The position numbers and the translations under genes were made by a program. Shown piece after piece: positions 1-7,983 of a DNA stretch of 35,169 nt. The stretch spans positions 1 through 35,169 of the forward strand of contig NZ_JACBYP010000085.1 in NCBI RefSeq assembly GCF_018982965.1, given 5' to 3'. Position 1 is the first letter of the stretch, and the number at the start of each line of letters is the position of its first letter. The notes under the pieces are model-generated. The model ran no database searches and was not told where the DNA came from. It was given only the letters and a program-made list of their open reading frames with translations. This DNA comes from Streptomyces mayonensis (GTDB lineage: Bacteria; Actinomycetota; Actinomycetes; Streptomycetales; Streptomycetaceae).

Positions 1-66
1 GGCCAGTCGGCAGAACTCCACGCCGTCCAGGGCGACATGGGCCACCTCGTGCTCGACGGAACCCAC
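1..66 (-). CDS. Possible 5' fragment of a CDS running off the left edge
   Basis: Reading leftwards from a GTG at 66, the minus strand gives an open frame with ordinary protein-like composition (VGSVEHEVAHVALDGVEF...), cut by the window edge. The same frame stays open upstream through the tandem repeats and would add an Ala/Pro-rich stretch, so the true start is uncertain, and no clear ribosome binding site precedes the GTG. It contains HEVAH, which fits the HExxH pattern of metallopeptidases, but five residues of pattern in a 22-residue fragment is not enough to assign a family. Function unknown. Confidence 0.3.
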   Translation of the reverse strand, partial: MGSVEHEVAHVALDGVEFCRLA

Positions 67-136
67 CGCGCCGGGGGCGGGCGGCGGTTCCGGGGCGAGT
101 GCCGGTGCCGGGGCGAGCGCCGGTGCCGGGGGCGGC

Positions 137-187
137 TGCGGGTCGCGGACGGTTGCGGGTCGCGGACGGTTGCGGGTCGCGGACGGT
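137..187. repeat. 17-bp tandem repeat, 3 copies
   Basis: The unit TGCGGGTCGCGGACGGT occurs three times head to tail (137-153, 154-170, 171-187). It is preceded at about 94-130 by two imperfect copies of a roughly 18-bp GCCGGTGCCGGGGCGAG-like unit. It lies between purU and the fragment at the left edge. Confidence 0.85.
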
Positions 188-240
188 TGCTCGCGCAGTT
201 CCCCGCGCCTCTCAACACCCGCAGCGCCCCTGAGCACCTG
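188..240. repeat. Streptomyces-type dispersed intergenic element (from memory)
   Basis: Read on the minus strand this stretch contains GCGCGGGGAACTGCGCGAG next to a CTCAGGGGCGC block. Segments of this form recur in intergenic regions of many Streptomyces chromosomes as I remember them. Only one copy is seen in this window, so its dispersed nature is recollection, not something shown here. Confidence 0.35.
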
Positions 241-250
241 CAGCCACCCG

Positions 251-280
251 CAGCAGTCCGCAGCAGTCCGCAGCAGTCCG
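251..280. repeat. 10-bp tandem repeat, 3 copies, just past the purU stop
   Basis: CAGCAGTCCG is repeated three times exactly (251-260, 261-270, 271-280), about 20 bp beyond the purU stop codon on the minus strand. Confidence 0.85.
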
Positions 281-301
281 CGGAACGGTCCCCCTGGGCC
301 G

Positions 302-1195
302 CTAGGCGAAGACGACCGTCCGGCGGCCGTTCAGGAGGATCCGGCGTTCCGCGTGCCACTTCACGGCCCGCGCCAGCGCCTGGCACTCCACGTCCCGCCC
401 GATCGCCACCAGCTGGTCCGGCGTGACGTCGTGGCCGACGCGTTCGACCTCCTGCTCGATGATCGGCCCCTCGTCGAGGTCGGCCGTCACGTAGTGCGCG
501 GTCGCGCCGATCAGCTTCACGCCCCGCGCGTGCGCCTGGTGGTACGGCTTCGCGCCCTTGAAGCTCGGCAGGAAGGAGTGGTGGATGTTGATGATCCGGC
601 CGCTGAGCTGCTTGCACAGGTCGTCGGAGAGGACCTGCATGTAGCGGGCCAGCACGACGAGTTCTACGTTCTCCTCGCGCACGATCTCCAGGAGCCGCGC
701 CTCGGCCTCCGCCTTGGTGTCCTTCGTCACGGGGATGTGGTGGAAGGGGATGCCGTAGGAGCCCACCAGTTCCGCGAAGTCGGTGTGGTTGGACACCACG
801 GCCGCGATCTCCACCGGCAGCGCACCGGTCCGCGCCCGGAACAGCAGGTCGTTGAGGCAGTGCCCGAACCTGCTCACCATGAGCACGACGCGCGTCCTCG
901 CGTCGGCCCGGTTGATCTGCCAGTCCATGTGGAAGGCGTCGCCGATCGCCGTGAAGCTGGCGCGCAGCTTGTCCACGGTCACCTGCTCGTCGGCCGAGAA
1001 GTGGACGCGCATGAAGAACAGACCCGTGTCGTGGTCGCCGAACTGCTGGCTGTCCTCGATGTTGCAGCCGGTCATGAACAGGTAGCTCGACACGGCGTGC
1101 ACGATGCCCTGCTTGTCGGGGCAGGACAGGGTGAGGACGTACTGGCCGGCCGGGGCGCCGGCCGTGGGGACGGCGGCGGAGGACTGCTCGTTCAT
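302..1195 (-). CDS. purU: Formyltetrahydrofolate deformylase
   Basis: Hydrolyses 10-formyl-THF to formate and THF in the cytoplasm, balancing one-carbon pools and supplying formate for purine synthesis. The 297-aa protein has an N-terminal ACT-type regulatory domain (about residues 18-95, starting YVLTLSCPDKQGIVHAV) and a C-terminal formyltransferase-fold domain. The expected catalytic set is visible: Asn203 and His205 in INIHHSFLP, and Asp241 in DLDEGPII. The length is normal for PurU. I chose ATG at 1195 because the family begins just before the ACT domain; the frame stays open 21 codons further upstream without family-like sequence. The gene follows the conserved hypothetical at 1303 on the same strand, separated by about 107 bp that hold a 15-bp tandem repeat. 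Confidence 0.95.
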   Translation of the reverse strand: MNEQSSAAVPTAGAPAGQYVLTLSCPDKQGIVHAVSSYLFMTGCNIEDSQQFGDHDTGLFFMRVHFSADEQVTVDKLRASFTAIGDAFHMDWQINRADARTRVVLMVSRFGHCLNDLLFRARTGALPVEIAAVVSNHTDFAELVGSYGIPFHHIPVTKDTKAEAEARLLEIVREENVELVVLARYMQVLSDDLCKQLSGRIINIHHSFLPSFKGAKPYHQAHARGVKLIGATAHYVTADLDEGPIIEQEVERVGHDVTPDQLVAIGRDVECQALARAVKWHAERRILLNGRRTVVFA

Positions 1196-1262
1196 GCAGC
1201 ACAGGGTCCCATATCCCCCCACCGCGCCCCGAACACCGTCCGTCACCCGGACCGTCATCAGC

Positions 1263-1320
1263 CGGTCCGGGGTCAGGCGGTCCGGGGTCAGGCGGTCCGG
1301 GGTCAGGCGGTCCGGGTCAT
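1263..1320. repeat. 15-bp tandem repeat overlapping a stop codon
   Basis: CGGTCCGGGGTCAGG occurs three times exactly (1263-1277, 1278-1292, 1293-1307), followed by a truncated fourth copy to 1320. The stop codon of the upstream minus-strand gene (1303-1305) lies in the third copy, so the repeat has grown outward from the gene end into the purU leader. Confidence 0.9.
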
Positions 1321-1797
1321 GATCTGCAGCACTTCCAGCGTGCGCGGCTCCGTGTCCGGGTCCTCGCCGTCACTGGCGGCCAGCCGTACGTGTGCGTCGC
1401 GCGCGGCACGTACCGCCTCCGGCCAGTCCGGGTGGTCGAGATAGGCGTTCACCGGCGCGTCGGGGCCGACCTGGTGCATGATCCTCAGGACGCGCAGCAC
1501 GGCGGTGTCGACCAGCGCCGCCTCCTGCGAGTCGCGGAAGACCGTGCCCACGTACTTCTCGGCGGACCAGTGGTCCAGCCAGGTGTCCTCCACCAGGCGG
1601 TAGACCGCGTCGGTGACGTCGCCGTAGCCGTCGACACCGGCCAGCCAGACGTCCCGCTGGAAGGCGGGGGCGGAGAGCATGTGCAGCGCGGAGCGCACCT
1701 GGCTGCGCCAGCGCCACCACGGCATGTCGTTGAGTGGCATGCCGCCCATGGTGGAGGAGCGACGGCCGCGACGGGAAGAGTTCTCCGAACCTTGCAC
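1303..1797 (-). CDS. Conserved hypothetical protein upstream of purU
   Basis: A protein of about 164 aa with normal Streptomyces coding bias. The core (PLNDMPWWRWRSQVRSAL to about PEAVRAARDAHVRLA) is soluble, helical-looking and rich in Trp, Asp and Val; no membrane segment or catalytic motif is seen. I recognise it as a Streptomyces protein conserved next to purU but know no function. The start is uncertain: GTG at 1797, ATG at 1749 and GTG at 1851 are all in frame and none has a convincing ribosome binding site. It may be co-transcribed with purU, and it is divergent from the lipoprotein gene at 1899. Confidence 0.8.
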   Translation of the reverse strand: MQGSENSSRRGRRSSTMGGMPLNDMPWWRWRSQVRSALHMLSAPAFQRDVWLAGVDGYGDVTDAVYRLVEDTWLDHWSAEKYVGTVFRDSQEAALVDTAVLRVLRIMHQVGPDAPVNAYLDHPDWPEAVRAARDAHVRLAASDGEDPDTEPRTLEVLQIMTRTA

Positions 1798-1898
1798 GGT
1801 CGTCGATCTTACGTTCCCCGCTCCCGCGCCCGTCCGGCCCCCGCTGTTCACCCCGGTGTCACCGTGCGTTGACCAAGGGTCACTCCGAGGTTGGCCGC

Positions 1899-3236
1899 AT
1901 GACGGAATCGTACGGATACATGACCGGCAGCCGACCCCACCGCAGCGCTTCGCCCGGCGGTCTCCGACGCCGCCTCCGGGCCGCCCGCACCGGCGTCCTG
2001 TCCGCGGGCGCGCTGGCGGCGTGCGCGTCGCTCGCCGTCGGCTGCGGTGTCGTCCCCGGTGCCACGGGGGGCTCGGGGGACGACACGGTCACCGTCATGA
2101 CCTGGGCGCCGCAGGACACCGGCGCGACCAACAAGCCGGGCATGCCCGCCCTCGCCCAGGCCTACGCCCGTTCGGTCAACGCCGAGGGAGGCCTCGGCGG
2201 CCGCAAGCTCGAGGTGCTGACCTGCAACGACCACGACGACGGCGTGACCGCCGCGAAGTGCGCGCGGCGTGCCGTCAAGGAGAAGGCGGTCGCCGTCGTC
2301 GGCTCCTACAGCCAGCACGCCGACTCCTTCCTCCCGGTCCTGGAGGGCGCGGGGATCCCGTACATCGGGGGCTACGGGATCACCAACACGGAGTTCACCA
2401 GCCCGCTGTCGTACCCGGTCAACGGGGGTCAGCCCGCGCTCCTCGCGGGCCTCGGCAGCGTGCTCGCCGACTCCTGCGGGCCGGTCACGCTCGTCCGCCC
2501 CGACACCATCGCGGGCGACCAGCTGCCCCTGCTGCTGGACGCGGGGCTCACCTCGGGCGGCCACGAGCGGGCCCACGACCAGCGCGCCGACGAGGACGCC
2601 ACCGAGTACTCCGGCCAGTCCGAGCAGGCCCTCGACCGGTCGGCCACCGCTTCCGGGGACCCCGGATGCGTGGTCCCGGCGCTCGGCGACCGCACCAGCA
2701 CCTTCATGGACTCCTTCCGGCGGGCCCGCGAGGACCACCCTGGCGTGCGGACCGCGACCGTGCTGGGCAGCGTCGACCAGAGCACGGTGAACGCGAGCGG
2801 CGGGGCGTCGGGCCCCTACGAGGGGGCGTACGTCACCGGCTGGTACCCGTCGGCGGGCGACCCGGCCTGGGCGGGGCTGAAGGAGCTGGTCAAGGAGCAG
2901 GCGTTCGGCGACAACGACGTCGACGCCGCGGACGCCGGGGTGCAGACCACCTGGATCGCCTACACGGTCCTCAAGGCGGTCGTCGAGTCGCTGGGCGACG
3001 GCGAGGTGAGCGCCGGCACCGTCCGGCGGGCCCTCGACGGCGGGCTGGAGATCGACACGGGCGGGCTCACCCCGCCGCTGCGGTGGACCTTCGCGGCCGA
3101 ACTGGCCTCGGTCGGCTTCCCGCGCCTGGTCAACACCGAGGTCACGCTGCAGGTCGTGCGGGACGGCCGCCTGGTCTCGGCCCGCGAGGGAGCGGTGGAC
3201 ACCACCCGCATCCTGCGGAACGCCGACGTGACCTGA
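1899..3236 (+). CDS. Lipoprotein, branched-chain amino acid-type ABC substrate-binding protein
   Basis: A 445-aa periplasmic-binding-fold protein of the Leu/Ile/Val-binding (Peripla_BP_6) type. The N-terminus has a twin-Arg-like basic stretch (GLRRRLRAARTG), a hydrophobic core and a lipobox LAVGC with Cys49, so it is probably exported and lipid-anchored outside the membrane. Typical family features follow: ALAQAYARSVNAEGGLGGRKLEV near the start, then a second lobe ending near RTATVLGS, and a C-terminal return segment around TTWIAYTVLKAVVESL. No permease or ATPase gene lies beside it, so the transport partner, if any, is elsewhere; it could instead serve as an extracellular sensor. ATG at 1899 is preceded by CGAGG; an in-frame ATG at 1920 is an alternative. 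Ligand unknown. Confidence 0.85.
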   Translation: MTESYGYMTGSRPHRSASPGGLRRRLRAARTGVLSAGALAACASLAVGCGVVPGATGGSGDDTVTVMTWAPQDTGATNKPGMPALAQAYARSVNAEGGLGGRKLEVLTCNDHDDGVTAAKCARRAVKEKAVAVVGSYSQHADSFLPVLEGAGIPYIGGYGITNTEFTSPLSYPVNGGQPALLAGLGSVLADSCGPVTLVRPDTIAGDQLPLLLDAGLTSGGHERAHDQRADEDATEYSGQSEQALDRSATASGDPGCVVPALGDRTSTFMDSFRRAREDHPGVRTATVLGSVDQSTVNASGGASGPYEGAYVTGWYPSAGDPAWAGLKELVKEQAFGDNDVDAADAGVQTTWIAYTVLKAVVESLGDGEVSAGTVRRALDGGLEIDTGGLTPPLRWTFAAELASVGFPRLVNTEVTLQVVRDGRLVSAREGAVDTTRILRNADVT

Positions 3237-3477
3237 GCCGGCCGGAGCGGTACCGGGACGGCCGGAGCGGTCCCGGGACGGCCGGACGCCGGCCAGGACG
3301 GGCACCGGCCGGAGCGGTCCCAGGGCGGCCGGACACGGGCCGGAACGGGCACCGGCCGGACCGCGGTCCAGGGGCGACCGGAACGCCGGCCGGGCGCGAA
3401 CGCCGGCCGGGACACGGCGGGCACCGGCCGGGGCGCTTGGATCAGCCGGATCAGCGTCGGGCCGGCGTCGCGGGCGA
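3237..3477. repeat. GC-rich degenerate repeats between convergent genes
   Basis: This gap holds many copies of a CCGGAGCGG(T/G)(A/C)CCGGGACGG-like unit with GCCGG/CCGGC palindromes between the lipoprotein gene and the convergent 602-aa gene. I see no gene in it. The closely packed inverted CCGGC/GCCGG pairs could act as a bidirectional terminator. Confidence 0.6.
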
Positions 3478-5286
3478 TCAGAGCTGCGTCGGCTGGCGCT
3501 CGGTCAGGCCGTACTTCTTGGCGATCGCGTTCCACAGGCCCGCCGCCTTGGTCTTCTCCTTGCTGGCCGTGCCGCTCTCCCGGTTGCCGGCCGCCGTCTG
3601 CTTGGTGGTGCGCGCCTGGCCCTTCTTGCAGCCCTTCTTGCCGGCTGCCTGGTCCGCCCAGGCCGCGTAGTGGTTGTCGGCCGACGCCGAGGCCTTCCAC
3701 GCCTTGGTGAGCGCGGTGGTCAGCTCGGTGTGCTGGGGCAGCTTGTCCACGGACAGCCCGGAGAGGCTCTCGACCAGGCCGTTGCGCTGCTTGGCGGCCT
3801 CGCGCAGGTCCTTGGCCGCCTGGGGCAGGTTCTCGCAGGACTTCACGTCGGCCACCGCGTTGATCACGGTCGTGCGGCCGGTGCCGCTCTCGGCGAGCAG
3901 CTTGTCCAGCTCGACGGCCTGCTCCCGGACCGGGTCGGGGGGCGCGGAGGCCGACGCGGACTCGGAGGCGGGGGCCGTGGCCGACACCGTCTGGTTCTCG
4001 CCCTTGTCCCCGTCGTCCCCTCCGCCGGCCATCATCGCTCCCGCGCCGACACCGACGACGGCGATGCCCACGCCGACGGCCGCGAGGAGCGGCAGGCGCG
4101 ATCCGGTGCGCCCGCCACGACCGCCGCCGCCGTTGCCGCGCCGTTTCCCGGCGCCGGTGCCACCGCCGCCGACCCCGCCGCCGGGACCCTGCGGGGCGTA
4201 TCCGGCCGGGCCGGAGGGCTGGTACTGCTGCGGCTGGTCGAACTGGGGCAGCTGCTGGGTGGCGGAGGCCGGTCCGTCGGCGCCCGGCGCGCTGCGGAAG
4301 AGGTTGTCGAACTCGGCGGGCGGCTGCCGTCCCTCGTCGCCGCCGGGCGCCGCACCGTACGGGGCCGGGCCGGGGCCGCCGGGCACGGGCGCGATGTACT
4401 GCGTGGCCTCGGCGTCGGGGTTGGCCGCCGGGGGCGGAGCGGCGGGCGCGGGGGGCTGCGCCGGGTACTGGGGGGCTCCGCCGGGGAACCGGGGCGACTC
4501 GGCCGGCGCCTGCGCGGGCTGCTCCGGAGGCAGTGCCCCCGGCCCCACGGGCGGTATGTACTGCGTCGCGCCCTCGTCGGCGGGTATGCCGACCGGCGGT
4601 ATCAGCTGGGTGGCGCCCTCGTCGGCGGGCGGCAGCGGCGCGGCGCCCTGACCACCGTGGTGCGGGTGATGCTGCTGGTGCGCCTGGTGCCCCTGGTTCT
4701 GAGGGGACTGATGCTGCGAGTGGGACTGGTGCTGCGAGTGGGACTGGTGCTGCTGCTGGTACTCGGGGAGCTGGTGCCGCCCCTGGTCCAGCTGCTGCGC
4801 CTGCTGGTACTGCTGTGGCCGCTGCTCCTGCTGGTACTGCTGGTACGGCGGCTGATCGCCGTACGTCCCGGCCGGTGTCGCGTACGCCGGTGACTGCGTG
4901 CCCTCCGCGGGCAGCGGGCCCGGGCCGGACTGCGGCGGCAGGGCGCCGGGCGCCTCGGGCCCCGGCATGGACGGCCAGTTCTGCGTGACGGGCTCGGCCG
5001 GCGGCCGGGAGGGCGGCTGAGTGCCGTGCGGGGTCTCCCAGGACTGGGCACCGGGCGGGGCCGGCCAGCCCTGGCCGGGGTCCGGGCCCTGCTGCTCCGG
5101 GCCCCAGGGCCGGTCCCAGGCCTGGCCGCCGGGCGGCGCCGAGGCGGGCACCGGACCACCGGCCTGCGGGCCGACGGGCTGCCCGGCCAGGCCGGGGAGC
5201 AAGGGTTCGCCGCCGTCCGAGGGCAGCACGATGCCTTCGCGCGCTTGTCGCGGCGAGGGCTCCTCGCCCTGTCCACTCTGCGTCAC
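3478..5286 (-). CDS. Low-complexity single-span membrane protein with repeated ATQ motifs
   Basis: A 602-aa protein. About the first 395 residues are a Pro/Gln/Gly/His-rich, presumably disordered cytoplasmic region. This is followed by a basic Gly-rich stretch (GKRRGNGGGGRGGRTG), one hydrophobic helix at about 397-422, a Ser/Ala linker, and an extracellular helical domain of about 150 residues with two Cys (in VKSCENLP and GKKGC). In the disordered part DEGATQLIPPVG (about 222) and DEGATQYIPPVG (about 237) are near-identical, DAEATQYIAPV (about 290) is a third version and SATQQLP (about 340) a fourth. Acidic-x-Thr-Gln motifs of this sort are typical of Ser/Thr kinase sites bound by FHA domains in actinobacteria, which is inference here. 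The GTG start at 5286 has GGAG upstream. Function unknown. Confidence 0.8.
   Translation of the reverse strand: MTQSGQGEEPSPRQAREGIVLPSDGGEPLLPGLAGQPVGPQAGGPVPASAPPGGQAWDRPWGPEQQGPDPGQGWPAPPGAQSWETPHGTQPPSRPPAEPVTQNWPSMPGPEAPGALPPQSGPGPLPAEGTQSPAYATPAGTYGDQPPYQQYQQEQRPQQYQQAQQLDQGRHQLPEYQQQHQSHSQHQSHSQHQSPQNQGHQAHQQHHPHHGGQGAAPLPPADEGATQLIPPVGIPADEGATQYIPPVGPGALPPEQPAQAPAESPRFPGGAPQYPAQPPAPAAPPPAANPDAEATQYIAPVPGGPGPAPYGAAPGGDEGRQPPAEFDNLFRSAPGADGPASATQQLPQFDQPQQYQPSGPAGYAPQGPGGGVGGGGTGAGKRRGNGGGGRGGRTGSRLPLLAAVGVGIAVVGVGAGAMMAGGGDDGDKGENQTVSATAPASESASASAPPDPVREQAVELDKLLAESGTGRTTVINAVADVKSCENLPQAAKDLREAAKQRNGLVESLSGLSVDKLPQHTELTTALTKAWKASASADNHYAAWADQAAGKKGCKKGQARTTKQTAAGNRESGTASKEKTKAAGLWNAIAKKYGLTERQPTQL
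4706..4759. repeat. 18-bp coding tandem repeat (Gln/His/Ser-rich)
   Basis: Three 18-bp units (4706-4723, 4724-4741, 4742-4759) of the form GACTGGTGCTGCGAGTGG lie within the 602-aa protein and encode the HQSHSQHQSHSQHQ run on the minus strand. The length is a multiple of three, so expansion would keep the frame. Confidence 0.85.
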
Positions 5287-5419
5287 CGGGACTCCTGTGA
5301 ATGGGGGACCTTCGGAATCGTCGGCTCACGCTACCGGGTCCCCCGAGCCCACTGCCACGCCGCAGGGGGCGTCAACTCATTCCCTGTGACAGCAGTAACA
5401 AAACCGGGCCGCGGCACGC

Positions 5420-5496
5420 TGTTCATGCACCTTCGCGCGCACCGCACCGAAGTTTCACGCCTGTTCACGCAGCCGCGGCCCCGTTGTTCACGCAGC
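5420..5496. repeat. Repeated TGTTCAYGCA(C/G)C boxes upstream of the 602-aa gene
   Basis: TGTTCATGCACC (5420-5431), TGTTCACGCAGC (5462-5473) and TGTTCACGCAGC (5485-5496) are three related boxes in the same orientation. They sit in the intergenic region between the regulator stop (5488) and the start of the 602-aa gene (5286). The last overlaps the regulator stop codon. They could be operator boxes or neutral repeats. Confidence 0.4.
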
Positions 5497-6873
5497 GGGC
5501 TGCAAATCCAGCCGCGCCCCGAACTCCCTGACCACCGCCTCCTCCCGGTAGGGCTCCAGTCGCGCCTGGAAATCCTCCAGGTACTCGGCGCCGCGGTTCG
5601 AACGCAGCCCCTCCAGCAAATCCACCGCCTTCGTCGCGGTGTTGCAGGCCTGTTCGACCTCGCGCTGCTGCACCTGGGCCGTGGCCAACAGCACATGCCC
5701 GATGGCCCGCCGGCGCGCCCGCGACTCGGGGTGGCCCTCCAGGGACTGGCGCGCGTACCGCGCCGCCGCGTCGGCCTGGCCGAGGTCGCGGTGGCAGTGC
5801 GCCAACTCGTCGGCGAGGTAGGCGTCGTCGAAGTGCGCGATCCACACCGGGTCGTCCCCGGCGGCGGGATCGGCCGACTCCATCGCGCCGACCGCCCGGC
5901 CGGCCGCCTCGTGGGCCGCCCGTACGTCGCCCAGGAGCGCGTGTCCGCGGGCCTCGGCGGCGTGGAACATCGACTCCGCGCGCGGAGTCACCCGCCCGCG
6001 TGCGCCCTCCTGCGCCGCCCGCGCCAACTGCGCGATCTCGCGCGGGTTGCCGAGCTGCGCGGCCAGGTGGCTCATGGACGCGGCCAGTACGTACCCGCCG
6101 TAGCCGCGGTCCCCGGCCGCCTGGGCGAGACGCAGCGACTGGATGTAGTACCGCTGGGCGAGGCCCGGTTGGCCGGTGTCGACGGCCATGTACCCGGCCA
6201 GTTCGGTCAGTCGTGCCACCGTGGCGAACAGGTCCCGCCCGACCGCCTCCCGGTAGGAACCCGCCAGCAGCCCGGAGACGACGCTGTTCAGGTAGTGCAC
6301 CAGCACCGGGCGCACGTGCCCGCTGCCGTACTGGTGGTCCAGGTCCACCAGGGCCTGCGTCATCGCCTTCACGGCCGCCACGTCGGACGGGCCCACCCGC
6401 GGCCCCGCCGAACGCGACACCTGTGAGTCGGGGGCGGAGATCAGCCAGTCCCGGCTGGGTTCGACGAGCGCGGAGGCGGCCACGGAGGACCCGGACAGGA
6501 AGTCCCGGCGCCCCACGTCACTGCGCCACAGCTCGCAGACCTGCTCGATGGCGCCCAGTACCGTCGGCGAGAACTGGAGGCCGACGCCCGACGCGAGGTT
6601 CTTGCCGTTGGCCATGCCGATCTCGTCGATCGTGACCGTGCGGCCGAGCTTGCGGCCGAGCGCCTCGGCGATGATCGCCGGTGCCCTGCCCCGCGGTTGC
6701 TGTCCGCGCAGCCAACGGGCCACGGAGGTCTTGTCGTACCTCAGGTCGAGTCCGTGCTCGACCCCGCACACGTTGACCCGGCGGGCGAGGCCCGCGTTGG
6801 AGCAGCCCGCTTCCTGAATGAGCGCCTGCAGTCGTTCGTTCGGCTGCCGCGCGACGAGAGGCCTTGCGGCCAT
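5488..6873 (-). CDS. XRE/TPR-type transcriptional regulator (NsdA/NsdB-like)
   Basis: A 461-aa protein. The N-terminus (NERLQALIQEAGCSNAGLARRVN ... SVARWLRGQQP) looks like a helix-turn-helix DNA-binding domain; the remainder (about 150-450) is Ala-rich helical repeat sequence of TPR type, with pairs such as LAQRYYIQSLRLAQAAGD and QADAAARYARQSLEGH. The architecture matches the NsdA/NsdB group that represses sporulation and antibiotic production in Streptomyces; membership is inferred from architecture only. A DFLSGSSVAASAL segment at about 125 is common in this group. Start at ATG 6873, with GGGGG upstream at seven bases spacing; in-frame codons further upstream lie in a direct repeat. The gene is divergent from the prim-pol-like gene at 7170. 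Confidence 0.85.
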   Translation of the reverse strand: MAARPLVARQPNERLQALIQEAGCSNAGLARRVNVCGVEHGLDLRYDKTSVARWLRGQQPRGRAPAIIAEALGRKLGRTVTIDEIGMANGKNLASGVGLQFSPTVLGAIEQVCELWRSDVGRRDFLSGSSVAASALVEPSRDWLISAPDSQVSRSAGPRVGPSDVAAVKAMTQALVDLDHQYGSGHVRPVLVHYLNSVVSGLLAGSYREAVGRDLFATVARLTELAGYMAVDTGQPGLAQRYYIQSLRLAQAAGDRGYGGYVLAASMSHLAAQLGNPREIAQLARAAQEGARGRVTPRAESMFHAAEARGHALLGDVRAAHEAAGRAVGAMESADPAAGDDPVWIAHFDDAYLADELAHCHRDLGQADAAARYARQSLEGHPESRARRRAIGHVLLATAQVQQREVEQACNTATKAVDLLEGLRSNRGAEYLEDFQARLEPYREEAVVREFGARLDLQPAA

Positions 6874-6991
6874 GGCGTAACCCCCATGCGGTCTCATGCG
6901 GTCTCATGCGGTTTCGATGCTGTCCCGGCGCTGTCCCGGCGGACGAGAAGTTCCGGCCGTGAAGATCAATGCCCCGTCGATGTGCCGACAA

Positions 6992-7018
6992 TGCGAGACT
7001 TGCGAAGCTTGCGAGGAT
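6992..7018. repeat. 9-bp direct repeat, 3 copies, in a divergent promoter region
   Basis: TGCGAGACT, TGCGAAGCT and TGCGAGGAT follow each other exactly at 6992-7018, between the divergent genes starting at 6873 and 7170. A second small repeat, ATGCGGTCTC, occurs just upstream of the regulator start (about 6886-6905). These iterons could bind the regulator, or may be simple slippage. Confidence 0.6.
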
Positions 7019-7169
7019 TGCCGGGAAGACGGCGCGCACCGGCCCGTCGGCCCCAGACGTGGCTACCCAGCTCCCGCGCGGATTCCTCCTGCGCGCCCCC
7101 ACATTTGCGCCCATGCGCCCCGAATGCGGCACCGGCGCTCCTCCCGCGCGCGCGGCCGCGTAACCCCCG

Positions 7170-7865
7170 GTGAGCACGGGAGTTGAGTTCCACGTGGAAG
7201 AGACCATCCCGGGCATCGAAGCCGCTCAGATCCCGCAGCAGCGAGGCACGTCGCTGCTGGAGACCGCCGTACGCTACGCCGAGGAGCGCCACTGGGACGT
7301 GTTTCCCGGCACCTGGCTGACGGCCGCCGGCGGGACGCAGCACTGCTCCTGCGGCGACCCGGCGTGCGCCGCCCCGGGCGCACACCCGGCGCGCGACGAC
7401 TGGGCGGCGCAGGCGACGGGCAGCGCGAGCGGCGCCCGCCGGATGTGGCAGCAGCAGCCGACGGCCTCGGTCCTGCTGCCCACGGGCCGGACGTTCGACG
7501 CGCTCGACGTGCCGGAGACGGCGGGGTTCCTGGCGCTCGCCCGGATGGAGCGGATGGAGCTGACGCTGGGACCGGTGACACTGGCGCCGGACCGGCGGAT
7601 GCGGTTCTTCGTGCTGCCGGGTGCGGCGGTGAAGGTGCCCGAGCTGGTGCGGCGGCTGGGCTGGCCGCCCCTGGTGCTCGATCTGCGCGTACTCGGGGAG
7701 GGGGCGTACGTGGCGGCGCCGCCCACGCGGTTCGGGGCGCACGGTGCCGTCCAGTGGGCGTGCCGGCCGACGCCGGCGAACCGGTGGCTGCCGGACGCGG
7801 AGGAGCTGACCCCGGCGTTGGCGTACGCGTGCGGCAGGGAACGCCAGGGATCGAGGGAACGCTAG
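7170..7865 (+). CDS. Bifunctional DNA primase/polymerase (prim-pol) N-terminal domain-like protein
   Basis: A 231-aa protein resembling the stand-alone prim-pol N-terminal domain proteins common in Streptomyces. The marks are the opening ETAVRYAEERHWDVFPGTWL, a Cys/His cluster (HCSCGDPACAAPGAHP) that probably binds a metal, the phrase APPTRFGAHGAVQWAC, and overall length. I do not see a full set of acidic polymerase residues, so catalytic activity is doubtful and a regulatory or structural role is possible. GTG at 7170 is the first start of the frame. The gene is divergent from the XRE/TPR regulator and is followed by an 8-bp tandem repeat. Confidence 0.7.
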   Translation: MSTGVEFHVEETIPGIEAAQIPQQRGTSLLETAVRYAEERHWDVFPGTWLTAAGGTQHCSCGDPACAAPGAHPARDDWAAQATGSASGARRMWQQQPTASVLLPTGRTFDALDVPETAGFLALARMERMELTLGPVTLAPDRRMRFFVLPGAAVKVPELVRRLGWPPLVLDLRVLGEGAYVAAPPTRFGAHGAVQWACRPTPANRWLPDAEELTPALAYACGRERQGSRER

Positions 7866-7871
7866 GGATCG

Positions 7872-7903
7872 TCGGGCCATCGGGCCATCGGGCCGTCGGG
7901 CCG
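7872..7903. repeat. 8-bp tandem repeat, 4 copies
   Basis: TCGGGCCA, TCGGGCCA, TCGGGCCG and TCGGGCCG run head to tail just after the prim-pol-like stop codon, in the 118-bp gap before the ABC transporter genes. Confidence 0.85.
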
Positions 7904-7983
7904 TCGGGGACGCCCGGCGCGGTCCCGCTCCCCGGTGCGGCGTTGTTCCCCCGTAGGGTTCTAAGCCGACGGAGGGAGATGCA

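Noticed and set aside
10..66. HEVAH as a metallopeptidase motif
   Set aside because: Only a fragment is visible and HExxH occurs by chance often; kept as an unassigned partial frame.
1679..3670. 663-codon plus-strand open frame
   Set aside because: It overlaps the lipoprotein gene in another frame and encodes Arg/Gly/Pro-rich sequence without domains; this is GC-bias shadow.
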